Shown: in pieces, positions 33,173 to 43,359 of the stretch
How the letters are laid out: each line of letters opens with the position of its first letter
Position numbering within the stretch: position 1 is the first letter of the stretch
Source: Favolaschia claudopus
Lineage: Eukaryota > Basidiomycota > Agaricomycetes > Agaricales > Mycenaceae
Length of the DNA: 64,000 nt
Reading direction: 5' to 3'
Assembly (NCBI GenBank): GCA_037176885.1
Contig: JAWWNJ010000048.1
Span: 310,001 to 374,000, forward strand
Notes under the pieces: model-generated
What the model saw: the letters and a program-made list of their open reading frames with translations, nothing else
Databases searched by the model: none
Told to the model about the DNA's origin: nothing
Program-made: the position numbers and the translations under genes

Positions 33173-33711
33173 GTTTGTACACCATAAGTAATGCGTATAC
33201 AAATATCACGGTGTCTGTCGGGAACTGTCGGCCTCCAGTTGTGAGTGTAATCTTGTCGTCCACTGCACGACATGAATATCGATGTAAGACGAGCTCTATG
33301 GAACGTACCCAGAGTTCCATGCCTTCCAAATCCTTCGAGAATGTTGGTCAGCGCCAGCAATTGCATATCAAAATGCAGTGCGCAGTCCCGTTCAGTTGCC
33401 CGCTTGCTGTCCCACGTTGGGCGCTTCAGAATTACAGTAGACTCTGTCTGGCTTTGCGATAAGGTGGAACAGTTGTAATACACTTTAGACGCCATACTCA
33501 CCGAACTGTCCACCATTCCAAGTACCATAAATCGGACTGGCGCTGCGTTTCCTTTCTTGTCCACCTGCTGAGCCCCTAAGCCACCTTCCTTCTCTCTCCA
33601 GCAAATATCCTTCGGCTGAGCCAACGTCCATTCGTTGGAATTGTAGAACTTTAGGTATCCTGCAAGCACAAAAGGACGTGCATTCGAAGACATGGTTCCC
33701 GCAAGTTGCAT
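33096..33711 (-). CDS. Arm gene g1 (left copy), 171 aa, 3 exons, unknown function
   Basis: Left counterpart of 63037-63652, with identical open frames. Exons on the minus strand are 33711-33502, 33447-33309 and 33262-33096. The protein has no signal peptide. Its N-terminal half includes RPFVLAGYLKFYNSNEW and AAPVRFMVLGMVDSS. Its C-terminal half is beta-rich (DDKITLTTGGRQFPTDTVIFVYALLMVY) and ends in an acidic stretch. The layout suggests a compact beta-sheet domain, but the family is not recognised. A conserved hairpin lies about 140 nt upstream, at 33853-33906. It converges with g4. Confidence 0.6.
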
Positions 33712-33852
33712 ACCATTGATCGGCGCACCTCCGACATTTATCTAAATTGCAGACCTAGACGATCAGTGTTTCGACACGCCCGGGGTACTGAGTGGTGCAG
33801 AACAAGTGTGTGGGATCCGTCAATTTGATTGACACATTGTCTATGATATCAG

Positions 33853-33906
33853 TTCGGCAGCAAAAGGCACGGTAATCGATCCGACTTCCGTGCCTGTGCC
33901 AGCCGG
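33853..33906 (-). repeat. Conserved hairpin upstream of g1 (left copy)
   Basis: Contains GGCACGG and CCGTGCC arms 15 nt apart, flanked by outer CGGC/GCCG arms. Related hairpins occur at 48015-48057, 54546-54600 and, as the inverted copy, 62842-62895. Confidence 0.75.
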
Positions 33907-34027
33907 AAGCGGTTCACGTTAGATTATTTTTAACATGTGTGAATTTTTTGCCTTTATTTCTCTACCACATCGGTCTGATAAAACGATATTCCACAAACGA
34001 GTTCCTACTACCTACACTTTTAAGTGA

Positions 34028-35279
34028 TTACTCGACATCGTCTAGGTTCATTCTTGCAAGCTTCCTCCGCGTCTCACACGTCTCCTGCTCGTCTCCTTCG
34101 AATGTTTCGTGCAGTTGGTCCTCTACAAATCTCGCTCTCTTGAGGGATAAGGTGTTCAAAACCTCTTCTGTATTGATATTTATGGATTTGACAGGTCGCG
34201 CGTTGCGAGCAATGTATGCCTTCTGCATTCTGTCGTCAGAAACGGTTTGCAAAGGGAGTCAAGTAGAAACGCACCCTGGATAACGAACCATCCAAGAAAG
34301 TTAGAGTACGCAGGACTAGCTTTGTTGTATACTTCGACTCGAGGGTGTTGTTACGACCTGTCTTCCACGTTACCAGGGAGACTCCCATCTCCACGACGTC
34401 ACCTAGTTGGAAGGTGGCTGGATCTTTAAGCATGCAGCTGCGAGCAGGTAAGCATCTTCATTGGCATAGCGAAAGAGAATATTACTGACCGGCGCGTCTT
34501 ATCGTTGTACTGCATGTACATCACATCGTTGTCGAAACAGTGGTTCACAGTTTCATTGACGTAGCTGCTCAAGACGCCGAAAGGATCAACAGCGGAAGGG
34601 AACGCGACTTTGCTGTTATCCGGAGTGTTTTTACCGACGGTGAAGTAGCGGCAGCTGCTGCTCAGTTCTGGCCCGCCGACTGCGTGAGTCTTCTCCGTTT
34701 TCCACCCTTCGATTTCGCGACTCCCGAAAGCGACCACCATGTCGTACCCAATAGAACTAAGGTTCATCAAGCTCTGCTCGAACACCAAGGCTCCGTAACC
34801 AACGATCCCGGCGTGCTGACGGATATACGGAACCCGCTTGGGATTCATCCTACAATTTGTGAGCGTTGTGAGTGAGTAGACCCTGAATATTAAATCGTAC
34901 ACGTGTTTCTTGACAGGTGGAAGCTCCTTAGCGCACAACACTCCAACCACGCTGAAGATTCCCTCTGAGGTTCTCTTTTCCGACAGTTGTAAGTCCGATA
35001 CATAGACCTTGGCAGTGTCACCGCCGTCGAATTTCTTGATTTTGAGTAAGTCGCTCTACACCTCAAAGTGAGATTGATGAGAGATTGACATGGACGAACT
35101 CTAAGACTCACATCGATCGAATACGCAGGAAATGACAGCCCAGCCTTGACAAGCGGCGCATCTTCATTGCTGGCCTTCAAACTCCATATTTGAACAAGGT
35201 CCGCTAAGTCGCATTCAGAATCTGTCCGACCGGAACAGATGTGCTTACCTGCTTCGTTGTGAGGATAGAAAGAGTCCAT
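34028..35279 (-). CDS. Arm gene g2 (left copy), about 348 aa, unknown function
   Basis: Left counterpart of 61469-62720; the exon structure is described there. The only visible difference is at 34784, a Val in this copy and an Ala in the right copy (GYGALVFEQS against GYGALAFEQS). Similar multi-exon proteins with a VEMGVSLVTWK.. KLVLRTLTFLDGS core are, to my recollection, repeated in many agaricomycete genomes and are usually annotated as hypothetical. That recollection is not evidence from this sequence. Confidence 0.6.
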
Positions 35280-35954
35280 TAGGAGTCCTCGGAAAAAGAA
35301 ATAGGTGTCGGTGAGATAGGTGAGAACGATAGCGCACATTCACAAGACCGAATATTAAAGCGCAGGCTTTCTGCGCTTCACGTGGACGACGCCAGCTATC
35401 GGTCTTCCGCATGCAGTTGCGTCGAGCTCGAAACACGGGCATTGTTGCCTGGAAATCTCTGATTTGTTGTTTGAACAGATCCTCCCGTATCATAAGCATG
35501 AAACCTACTCGCATGCAATCCTTGACCTAATTCAGCATTTTACTGCTTCGCATTTTGCGCAAATCACGAGTGAGCGTACAAATCGAGGTCCGTATTGTAA
35601 ATTGATCTCCGCAATGTTGATTGATTCCATGCTATCGCAATTTGTAATTTATTCGGTATCAATACCTGAAACTGGAAAGTCTGGGGGGATGAAGATGTCT
35701 TTATGGTAACATTCCACCTCTGCACAGATAGGATTCTAGTTGTCTTACACTGTGAAGTCGTGCTTAATTTCAGTCCAGGCCGTGAAACTTTCGCTGATCG
35801 AAATCGTTTCTTATTTCAGACATGGTGCTTCTTCTAAATTTGATCCACTGCGCCTTTGATGATAGTATGTGGTGTATCATCCATACTTTTGGGTGTTTCG
35901 ATGATCTGCGCTGTTGACGTGTAAGTGGTGCGGATGCCTTCATACTTCATGATC

Positions 35955-36336
35955 GGCGACCCGTGATTTAAGTCGTAATTATATCCCTTGGATTGCCAAG
36001 TTTCGTCCATACTCCACGAGGAGGAGATGGTCGATGCGTGGATTCGACATGATTCGGCCGATTCAATGATGCTTCCGCTACCGCAACACTTGCATGATGT
36101 AGCTCAGCGCGGATGTTTTCAAACGTTGGCCTCGTTATCGCTTTCAGTACCCGTGATTTTAACAAGGGTTACAGCGCGTGGAGTTTGCCAAGTTTCGTCC
36201 ATACGCCATGAGGATTCAATGTTTGATGTGTGGCCTCGACTTAGTTCGGCCGCCTCAGTGATGCTTCCGCTACCCCAATATCCTCATGTTGTAGTTTGAC
36301 AAGTTTCATCCGTACCTATGAAGCATTGGATAACAT
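35955..36336. repeat. Diverged tandem duplication of about 191 bp in the g2/g3 divergent promoter (left arm)
   Basis: The segments starting near 35955 and 36146 share ACCCGTGATTT, TTGCCAAGTTTCGTCCATAC and GATGCTTCCGCTACC in the same order, offset about 191 bp. A third partial start occurs near 36298. They fill the gap between the divergently transcribed g2 and g3, so they may be regulatory repeats. Confidence 0.7.
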
Positions 36337-36455
36337 TGTTTCATTTCTATCCCTATGAACAGATTCACGGCAGGCAGCCTCGGACTCGATGCCTTTGTTT
36401 GGTCAGGGCCTATAAAATAAGGTTCACAAATCTTCCAGGAGCACGGAAAACTTAC

Positions 36456-38748
36456 ATGTCGGAAGAACAACCCCCTATCTTTGCAACTCCTCGTCGCAAA
36501 ACCGCCCGAATGTCGACAGGCAGGAAGCCGCCGCCGATCAAATCGTCGTGAACTTTTCTACTTTCGCTTTTGTCGATTACTGATATACCTCCTGTTTGTC
36601 AGCCTTGCATCCAAGTTCTTCGACTTGGAGGCAGAGGAAAGCGGTGACAACTCTGCGTCTGAAGGTGGTAACACGTCGGACGAAGACGATGGGGAAGAAG
36701 GGTGAGCAATTTTATCTCTATTACTTTCAGTTGATCTCCTCGCTCAATCACTCAAGCTCTATTCCGTGGGAGCGTACACCCACCCCCTCTCGTGCAGATC
36801 TTACCGTCGCCTCGGACACCAAGAACCCCGACTCTGGCAGTACAGAGGCTAAGGACGCAACTGTCGACGCTGTGGAACAGGAACCGTACGTTGCCGTTCT
36901 GACTGCCTTGATGAGGTGACTGTTCACGACTATATTAGTTCGCGAGTGACCCGGAGCAAGTCTAAAGGACGTTCCGGCGCAGTCGTTAAGAAGTAGGATT
37001 TTCTCCTCGATTTGGAATGCATCTGAACTTGTGCGTGAAGGTGGGATCCGAAGACGCACCGGGTACTGGATACCCAAGGACATAATCTGTCAGTGTCCTT
37101 CTTACTGATTCCCGATATAGCGCTGACGTAGTTTGCTCTGATAAGATCGGAAACAGATGGCCGGGCCGGAATTACCACGCCTTTGACAAAACTTGGTCAG
37201 GAAACGCCGGACTCGCAGCGAAAGCTACGTACATTGGCCCTGACAGCTACCAAGCCTTCTGGGGAGAAGCAAACAGGAATCATTACTCTGCAAGGACAGG
37301 ACGCCGAGTATAGTACCTTTTTTTCGACGCCCATATGTTGTGCTTATCTTTGTTCTCAGGGAATATGAAGCCTGGAAGCGTAATCAGGCTATCAGCAAAT
37401 TTCGGTACTCTATTGATTGTCGACTCATGTATCTCTGGCTGATGCAGTCTCTGACTTTCAGTGGAAATAAAGCAGTAGTAGTTGGGTCCAATTCAGACAA
37501 GAGGCGAGCGTTCTGCATCTGCTTGGGATCGTTGATCAACTAACATTATCCTCAGCGACACATCAACTGCTTCTACGAAGACACTCCTGTGCGTATTGTC
37601 CCATTCCGCATTCTGACATATGAATTTGACCTGTCAAAATCAAGTCTTCCTTCTCCGGAAATAGAGGAGAGGTGCGCATTTGTTTTTAGATTATGAACCA
37701 CTAAATTGATTTCCTTCGCGCAGAACCTCCGTTGTTCAAGCTAAGGTCGTTGATAAAGGCAAAAAGCCTGTGAAGCGTAAACGGTCAGAACGATGTCACC
37801 TCTTTTCGTAGTTTTAACGCGTCTTCAGCGTGAACTCAATCGAAAGCGTCAACGCTCCTGCAAGTTCTCCTGCGGACATATTCGCTGCCAAGCGTAGCGA
37901 AGCTGCGTCATCACCACCCAAGAAAATTACCAAGACCGACGATCATGTCGACCAAACTTTCCTTGAAGAACACGAGATCAAACGTGTTTCCGCCTCGTAA
38001 GATTGTTTTCGCAGTATATTTCTCCCGTTTGATGTGGTTTGTTCTCTTAGGTCTTTGCCTGCGCAGTGTCAGGTTACGAATCGCGAGCTTCAAGACATGA
38101 TTACTTATCACGTGTACCTTGGGCTGCCGAAACTTCTGTGGGCGACCTTTTAGTTTGTGTGAGTGCTACTGATGTCAGACAGGGCCGGGACCTTCATTGC
38201 ATGGAGTTCTCGCGAAGGACCTGGGATGTTTATGATCAGCGAGTTCGCATCGTCAACTCCTGACATAGATTTCGAGTAAGCTTACTTGCTATCGAAAGTA
38301 TTGAAACTCTTTCAGCTTACTGTCCTTGCAGAACTCTGTGGTCTTGTTTCGTTTTCGTGTCCAAGGAACAGTTCGTCAACCTTGCAAGAGCCAATCCACT
38401 GAACTTCATTGCGACAAGCCAAATATACTCTACGGACATGAAACGGTCCGTAATTCTCAACAAGGATTGAATAATGTACTCATCAATGGGTCCAGATGGG
38501 TTCTGGAGTTCAATGAGCGCACGGCCATCTGCGTCTCCATTGTCTGTGTGGTTGCTTCGGCCGTCACAAAGGCTCGGCATGTGAACCCTCCTAGTTCTGG
38601 TTCGAAGAATGCGTCAAAAATACCCGTTCTGAAGTTCGTGACCGGAATTCACCTCAGTCAAGATTATGATCGGGTAGTGGGCTTGTTGAGCACCGTTTTC
38701 CAGCACCCAGAGATGCATGCGCAGCTCAATGAAGACGCCCTTACATTT
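36456..38748 (+). pseudogene. Arm gene g3, truncated copy (left arm)
   Basis: Starts MSEEQPPIFATPRRKTARM with a basic Arg/Lys-rich head, then an acidic block (LEAEESGDNSASEGGN, DEDDGEEG). Several further exons lead to the last shared stretch (EFNERTAICVSIVCVVASAV, then FVTGIHLSQDYDRVVGLL) and HAQLNEDALTF. At 38748 the sequence switches abruptly to the 486-bp repeat, so the last two exons present in the right copy (ending at 57529) are missing. One internal junction near 36798 does not splice cleanly in my reading, and this is shared by both arms. Confidence 0.65.
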
Positions 38749-39233
38749 TCCGTCGATCAGTCGATCAGCACGGCATCCAATTCGGTTTCCGGACATAGCT
38801 GGGAACTTTTCTCGTCTTGACTTCTACCCTTTCGTGGCAGCGCTTGTCCGGCGTCCTCTCCGAACCTCGACTTTTGGTAGCACGGGCAAAGCATGGGATC
38901 AACTTATTTAGAATACAAACTCTTCTTAACTACCTGCAGCCGTTCTATCGATCGTCATTTGTACTCTTTCATTGTGGTTAAAATCTGCGCAAAGTGATAA
39001 GTTATTGCTGTAAGTCGAGGGCAGAAAAAATGCTCACTGGCTCCGTCGCTCAATAAACTGTAAAACTCCTTCGCGAATCTTTGGGCCTGGAAGTTGATTT
39101 TGCAACCTACAGAACCAAGGCACCATGCCACCTCCGCTCTATGATGAACATGCGTACGTCGATAAGACCAGATCGGAATCGGCAGCCTTTCAGCAAAACA
39201 TTCATCGTCAAGCGTGGAGCGAATAACGGAAGG
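38748..39233 (+). repeat. 486-bp direct repeat, copy 2
   Basis: Second copy of 27239-27724. Its left edge coincides exactly with the inner end of the left arm. Its content is the 3' flank and the C-terminal coding part of the F-box-like gene on the minus strand. Confidence 0.9.
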
Positions 39234-40281
39234 GCATGTAACATGAGATCCACAAAGCTCGATCTTGTTCTCGTGAAAGGGGACTATCTCCAATCCCTCC
39301 CTGTGAGCAGTCTCGATGGACGATCGCAAGGTTCTGTCGTCGATGCCGTCGCACAACATCGTTTTTGAATCAAAACCCAACGTCTTGTAAGGAACCACGA
39401 AACCGTCGGAACCGAGCCAGGTAAAGGCAGCTGTCGAATGCTGCCAGAAAACGTCTCTCTCTGCGTCGGACTCGATGAGCTTGATTCGAAACCCGGTTGG
39501 GTCATCAGGTCTTTGCAGCACCACCCCGTCGAAACGAGAGGGTTGGGGTTTGATCTTCACAAACGAGTGGTGAGGTCAATATCAGATTCGTTTCACGATG
39601 AACCACGACTCACCGCTCTATAGGTCGTCGCAGCCGCGAACCACTTAGTCGCCATCTCAGTATTCTTCACCCTGAGTTCGATATTGTCGAAGTCGCGCAC
39701 ACGAAACTCTTTCGACTCCATGAACATCATTCGCCTCACCATGAAACCCGTAAGTATGCCTCCCAAATGTCTGAGTGCGAACCTCAGGTTATCCCAATCC
39801 AGCCCAATCGCGATGAAGCATCGTTTGAGAAATCCGTCAATGATCCTGGTGCCCTCCTTCCAATAAAACTTGCAAGAGAAGGTAAGAGATGTCAAATCTC
39901 TGATATCAACGTGGTACACGAGCTCCATCTTGAGTTCGTTCGGCAATGAAGCGAAGCCCCGACCAGTCACGGTGCGCTCCATTTCCGGCAAGACTGTTGA
40001 AGTGAGCAATATAGGGTTAAGTCATAACAGTCAAACGACGTACAGTTTAAGCCACGGTCTTCAACTCTCAGCTCTCGTCTGACCAAATCTTCAACAGCCT
40101 TCCACAACGACGGTGATTCGATGCCGACAAGAAACAGTTCTCTATCGTCGTAAGATTGGAGCAGCCAGGGGAAGGCGGATTGAGTGTCGTTCTTCCACGG
40201 TTCCAGGCGTTCCCGCGCAGTCTTGAGTCGTAGGTACGCCTCGTACATCGAGAGTGGAAGGGACGGACCATTACTCAACAT
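38955..40281 (-). CDS. F-box-like protein, copy a (405 aa, 3 exons)
   Basis: Exons 40281-40044, 39993-39614 and 39554-38955 join (phase 1, then phase 0) to 406 codons. Residues about 88-130 form an F-box-like motif (FASLPNELKMELVYHVDIRDLTSLTFSCKFYWKEG). The middle is basic and helical (GLDWDNLRFALRHLGGILTGFMVRRMMF). The C-terminal 200 residues form an unrecognised domain with several Trp and His. It starts only 69 bp downstream of the Helitron helicase stop on the same strand, and a paralogue stands on the other side of the Helitron (49352-50688). If the F-box is functional it would bind SKP1. A gene carried by, or captured next to, the Helitron is a reasonable inference. Confidence 0.65.
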
Positions 40282-40350
40282 GCCTTATTTAGAGGCCATA
40301 TACTGATCGTTTCAGATCTGACACAATTGCCTCAGCTGAAGCAACATCGA

Positions 40351-43300
40351 TCAATCAGCACGCGCGTATATTGCACCCGCCACCAATCGACAATAGTCAT
40401 TCTGGATACAGGTATTCAGGAACTTAGCCGTCTTTGTATGCAGGTTTCCTTCAGTTATCAGTTTGCTACCTGTTTCAATCCCGTCGTGATACCATATATC
40501 ACCGGATTCCGTTACTATGCGGGAGGTGAAGTGGTTACCACCCGCATACAATACCCCTCTAAGCATATACGTCACAGGCTCGTCTCCCACAAGTAATCGC
40601 AAAGTGTGGTCTATACGAATGTTGGTGTCATCAATGCCAAAATACAAGATGGGAGGGGCAACAGTCGGCACGATAAACGTCACTGTATTTGAGCCACATC
40701 CCTCGCAAACTGTGTTACCAGGGCCAATTTTCTCAGACATTAGCCAGTGTGATAGACTGTACTCTGACTTATACCTGGTTCTTAGGTGCTCTTTTTTGTA
40801 TACGTCTTTGGTGCAAAGATAGTCAGGCTCACACTGTTGAACACGCTGACACTTAGCACATTTAGTTGTCCGAGTTCCCCAATACCTTTCTTTGAACATC
40901 ACCTGCGTCAAATTATCGAGGTAGGTAAACTCGCTGCCTGTTGGGAATTGAGCGGGATATTGGGCAGTAATTTTATGGCGAACGACATCACGAGCATTTT
41001 CTAATGTTCCTGTCTTTTTACTAGTCTTTACGAATCCTTGAGCCAGGATACCCATCCATTGTCCAACGGAGGCGAATCTAATAGACCATCTGGAGTCATG
41101 GTCAATCCAAATATTTCGGAGACAAGTGAACAATGCATCATAAGCGCAGCTGTAGTCCTCAGCATCCCATAACATGCCTCTAGGAGCTGGGCTTGCACTA
41201 ATTTTTCGTCGTTTTGCTATATTTTGCTCATTTTGACCTTCAGCCTTGCGCTTACCATCGGTTGAAATCGACATAGGTGAGTCTTTGCTCTTTTTCAACT
41301 TATCTTTCGGCTTGTCGCCTCCTACCAGATCCCATTTCCCCATCGTCACAGGCCTCATCGGAAACTGAGGTTCTTTCCCCACCCATTGCAGTGCAGGGTG
41401 CATGCCAGCTGGTTCGTTTGCGTGACCCGCCCAAGACCGGTAATTGACAATCAATTCGCGTCGGTTTATACCCGATACTTCCTCAGGCAGCTGCCCTTCG
41501 AACCGCTGACGAGTAATTTCGTTGAGTATCTCCAGTTCACGAAATTCCTGTCGAAGATACCCATTAATTCCATTCGTTATCTTTGCAGGATTCATTCCTT
41601 GTACAATGACCGTCCCTTCCGAAGTTGAACTTCGAGATAGCGCTGTGTAATACGAATGGTGATCCTTGCAGTTATTCAAATCCACCACATTGAGCTTTCT
41701 TGTCTTCCCTTGCGACGCGTAATCTGTCATTGAAAAATTCGGTAGCACTGGTACCTGTTCACGGTCAATCTTGACTGCCATGTCATCCGGCATTGTGCAC
41801 CAGATGGACTTCGAATTTTTTGTCAAAGGAACAACGTTGGGAGGTAAGCCTTCTAGCAAAATCTCTCGAGGCGGGTCTATGAGCTCAACGAACAAGGTGT
41901 CCAGTATTCGCTGATCTCTGTTTCCTACGCCTTCTTCCCATCCGACCACAGTAGCCTCCTGACCTTTTGTAATGCACAACTCCGTCGCCTCATTATTCCT
42001 AATCATAACCGGCATGCCTAAACACAATGAGAGCTTGCCAGGGATGTGCTCTGATGTAAAACAAGGTGCAGCGTTCCACAACTGCTGTTGTCGATGGAGG
42101 GGTATCTCTCGAACTGATTTCAAAGCCTTCGTCTTCTTCAACTTCTTGGGTTTCCTCTCTCCAAATTCGGCGTCAGTAGCTAATTTATCATTTGCGAAGA
42201 AATCGATCAGAGATTGCCCCGTGTCTGCAGCAAACCTTGCGGACCCTAGCTCGTTAATCCGATCCTTCTGGGAGTTAAAGGCCGTAATAATTGATACATT
42301 TCGAAAAGGAGAGTTGTCGAAACTCGGTCTGTCTGGCCGATTACTGACAGTCCTTGAATTAAGGTATTCAATATCTGCTGGTGTACACGCTCCAAATCTC
42401 ATGTTCATCAACGCGCTCCGAAGTTTTTCGTCGTCAGGACTCTGCCCCGTCTGTCGCATGTTCTCCGTCAAAACAACAACAGTAGTGATTTGATGCCAGA
42501 TTATTTTTCCTATCGCATTCTTCTGCTTGAACACTGACATCTTCGAGTTCCATACGGGTGACACTTGCGTGTCCGATGAGTACAATGGTAAAGCCATCAC
42601 TGGAGGTAGCTGAGCGAAGTCACCTGCAAATATCATGTTCATCCCGCCAAAGGGCTCGTTCGGTTCTCCTAGAGCTAACGCCAAACGTGCACTAATGTTG
42701 TACATGGCTTGACAGGAGACCATTGAGACTTCGTCTAGAAAAATATATTCCACACCTCTCAACCGTTCTCTCACCTTCTTCAACGTGGCACCTTCCACGC
42801 GGTCCGTATTCATAGAATCATTAATTCCCAAAACTGAGTGATAGGTACTTCCGTTTAGCAAAGCCGCTGAAGTTCCTGTAGGTCCTAAAACCAAGAAACG
42901 ATGTGCTTCCCCTCTGTCTTCGAAAAACTTCATGAGTGCCTTAATGACTTGGCTTTTTCCCGTACCACCGACTCCACCAAGATACATCTTGAGGGGCGCC
43001 GCACCGTCATCAACAGCGTGATTAGCAACCAGTCGAAATGCTCTGTTCTGAGCTTCGTTAAGTTTGAAATCCGTGCTTATGCTTTCGATAGTCTTCTGCG
43101 CTTTTTTGCTTTTTGCTAAGAAATACTTCGTGAAGTAGAAAGCGTCGAGAATGGTAACGTCATTCCCAATCTCAGGCTCCCTGACTTTTCGATGCTTTCT
43201 CTGTGTCGGTGCGTTCTTGAATTTACTAGCGAGTATCTCGTCTCTCAAATTTCCCACCTTCAATTTCCACTGATTTCCAGACAACTTCGTTTTGGGTACA

Positions 43301-43359
43301 ACTCTGATCGGTTTGCTGTTGGTAGCCAACACTGCCGTCCATTTTATTCTAGACATCAC
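40351..43359 (-). CDS. Helitron helicase half: Pif1-like helicase plus C-terminal cysteine-protease-like domain
   Basis: Open for 1002 codons in the same frame as the Rep half, directly after its TGA. The first codon of this frame is GTG, followed by ATG. A Pif1-family SF1 helicase occupies residues about 100-600: Walker A GGVGGTGKSQ (about 131), Walker B DEVSM (about 208), GDFAQLPPV, and the late motifs (DYASQGKTR; YTALSRS). The remaining 270 residues hold a Cys-box (YSCAYDALF, about 736) and a His-box (GGNHFTSRI, about 941, then WYHDGI). This matches papain-like/ubiquitin-hydrolase-type proteases fused to some fungal and animal Helitron proteins. The helicase would unwind DNA during rolling-circle transposition; the role of the protease-like part is unknown. 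Confidence 0.85.
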   Translation of the reverse strand: MMSRIKWTAVLATNSKPIRVVPKTKLSGNQWKLKVGNLRDEILASKFKNAPTQRKHRKVREPEIGNDVTILDAFYFTKYFLAKSKKAQKTIESISTDFKLNEAQNRAFRLVANHAVDDGAAPLKMYLGGVGGTGKSQVIKALMKFFEDRGEAHRFLVLGPTGTSAALLNGSTYHSVLGINDSMNTDRVEGATLKKVRERLRGVEYIFLDEVSMVSCQAMYNISARLALALGEPNEPFGGMNMIFAGDFAQLPPVMALPLYSSDTQVSPVWNSKMSVFKQKNAIGKIIWHQITTVVVLTENMRQTGQSPDDEKLRSALMNMRFGACTPADIEYLNSRTVSNRPDRPSFDNSPFRNVSIITAFNSQKDRINELGSARFAADTGQSLIDFFANDKLATDAEFGERKPKKLKKTKALKSVREIPLHRQQQLWNAAPCFTSEHIPGKLSLCLGMPVMIRNNEATELCITKGQEATVVGWEEGVGNRDQRILDTLFVELIDPPREILLEGLPPNVVPLTKNSKSIWCTMPDDMAVKIDREQVPVLPNFSMTDYASQGKTRKLNVVDLNNCKDHHSYYTALSRSSTSEGTVIVQGMNPAKITNGINGYLRQEFRELEILNEITRQRFEGQLPEEVSGINRRELIVNYRSWAGHANEPAGMHPALQWVGKEPQFPMRPVTMGKWDLVGGDKPKDKLKKSKDSPMSISTDGKRKAEGQNEQNIAKRRKISASPAPRGMLWDAEDYSCAYDALFTCLRNIWIDHDSRWSIRFASVGQWMGILAQGFVKTSKKTGTLENARDVVRHKITAQYPAQFPTGSEFTYLDNLTQVMFKERYWGTRTTKCAKCQRVQQCEPDYLCTKDVYKKEHLRTRYKSEYSLSHWLMSEKIGPGNTVCEGCGSNTVTFIVPTVAPPILYFGIDDTNIRIDHTLRLLVGDEPVTYMLRGVLYAGGNHFTSRIVTESGDIWYHDGIETGSKLITEGNLHTKTAKFLNTCIQNDYCRLVAGAIYARAD

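Larger units (their letters stand above)
32748..38747 (+). mobile_element. Left arm of a large inverted repeat (multi-gene element)
   Basis: Every position x here pairs with 96748 minus x on the opposite strand of 58001-64000. Comparing the open frames, only one difference was noticed: 34784 (A) against 61964 (C, where T would pair). The arm contains the end of g4, g1, g2 and a truncated g3. The right copy runs into the window edge, so the true outer limit is unknown. The inner limit at 38747/58001 is exact. No transposase is recognised inside the arm, so mobile element is inferred from duplication and gene content. Confidence 0.85.

Noticed and set aside
34236..34950. Plus-strand open frames opposite g2 (and their right-arm mirror copies)
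   Set aside because: Antisense shadows; the minus-strand exons in the left arm carry consistent splice sites and protein-like text.
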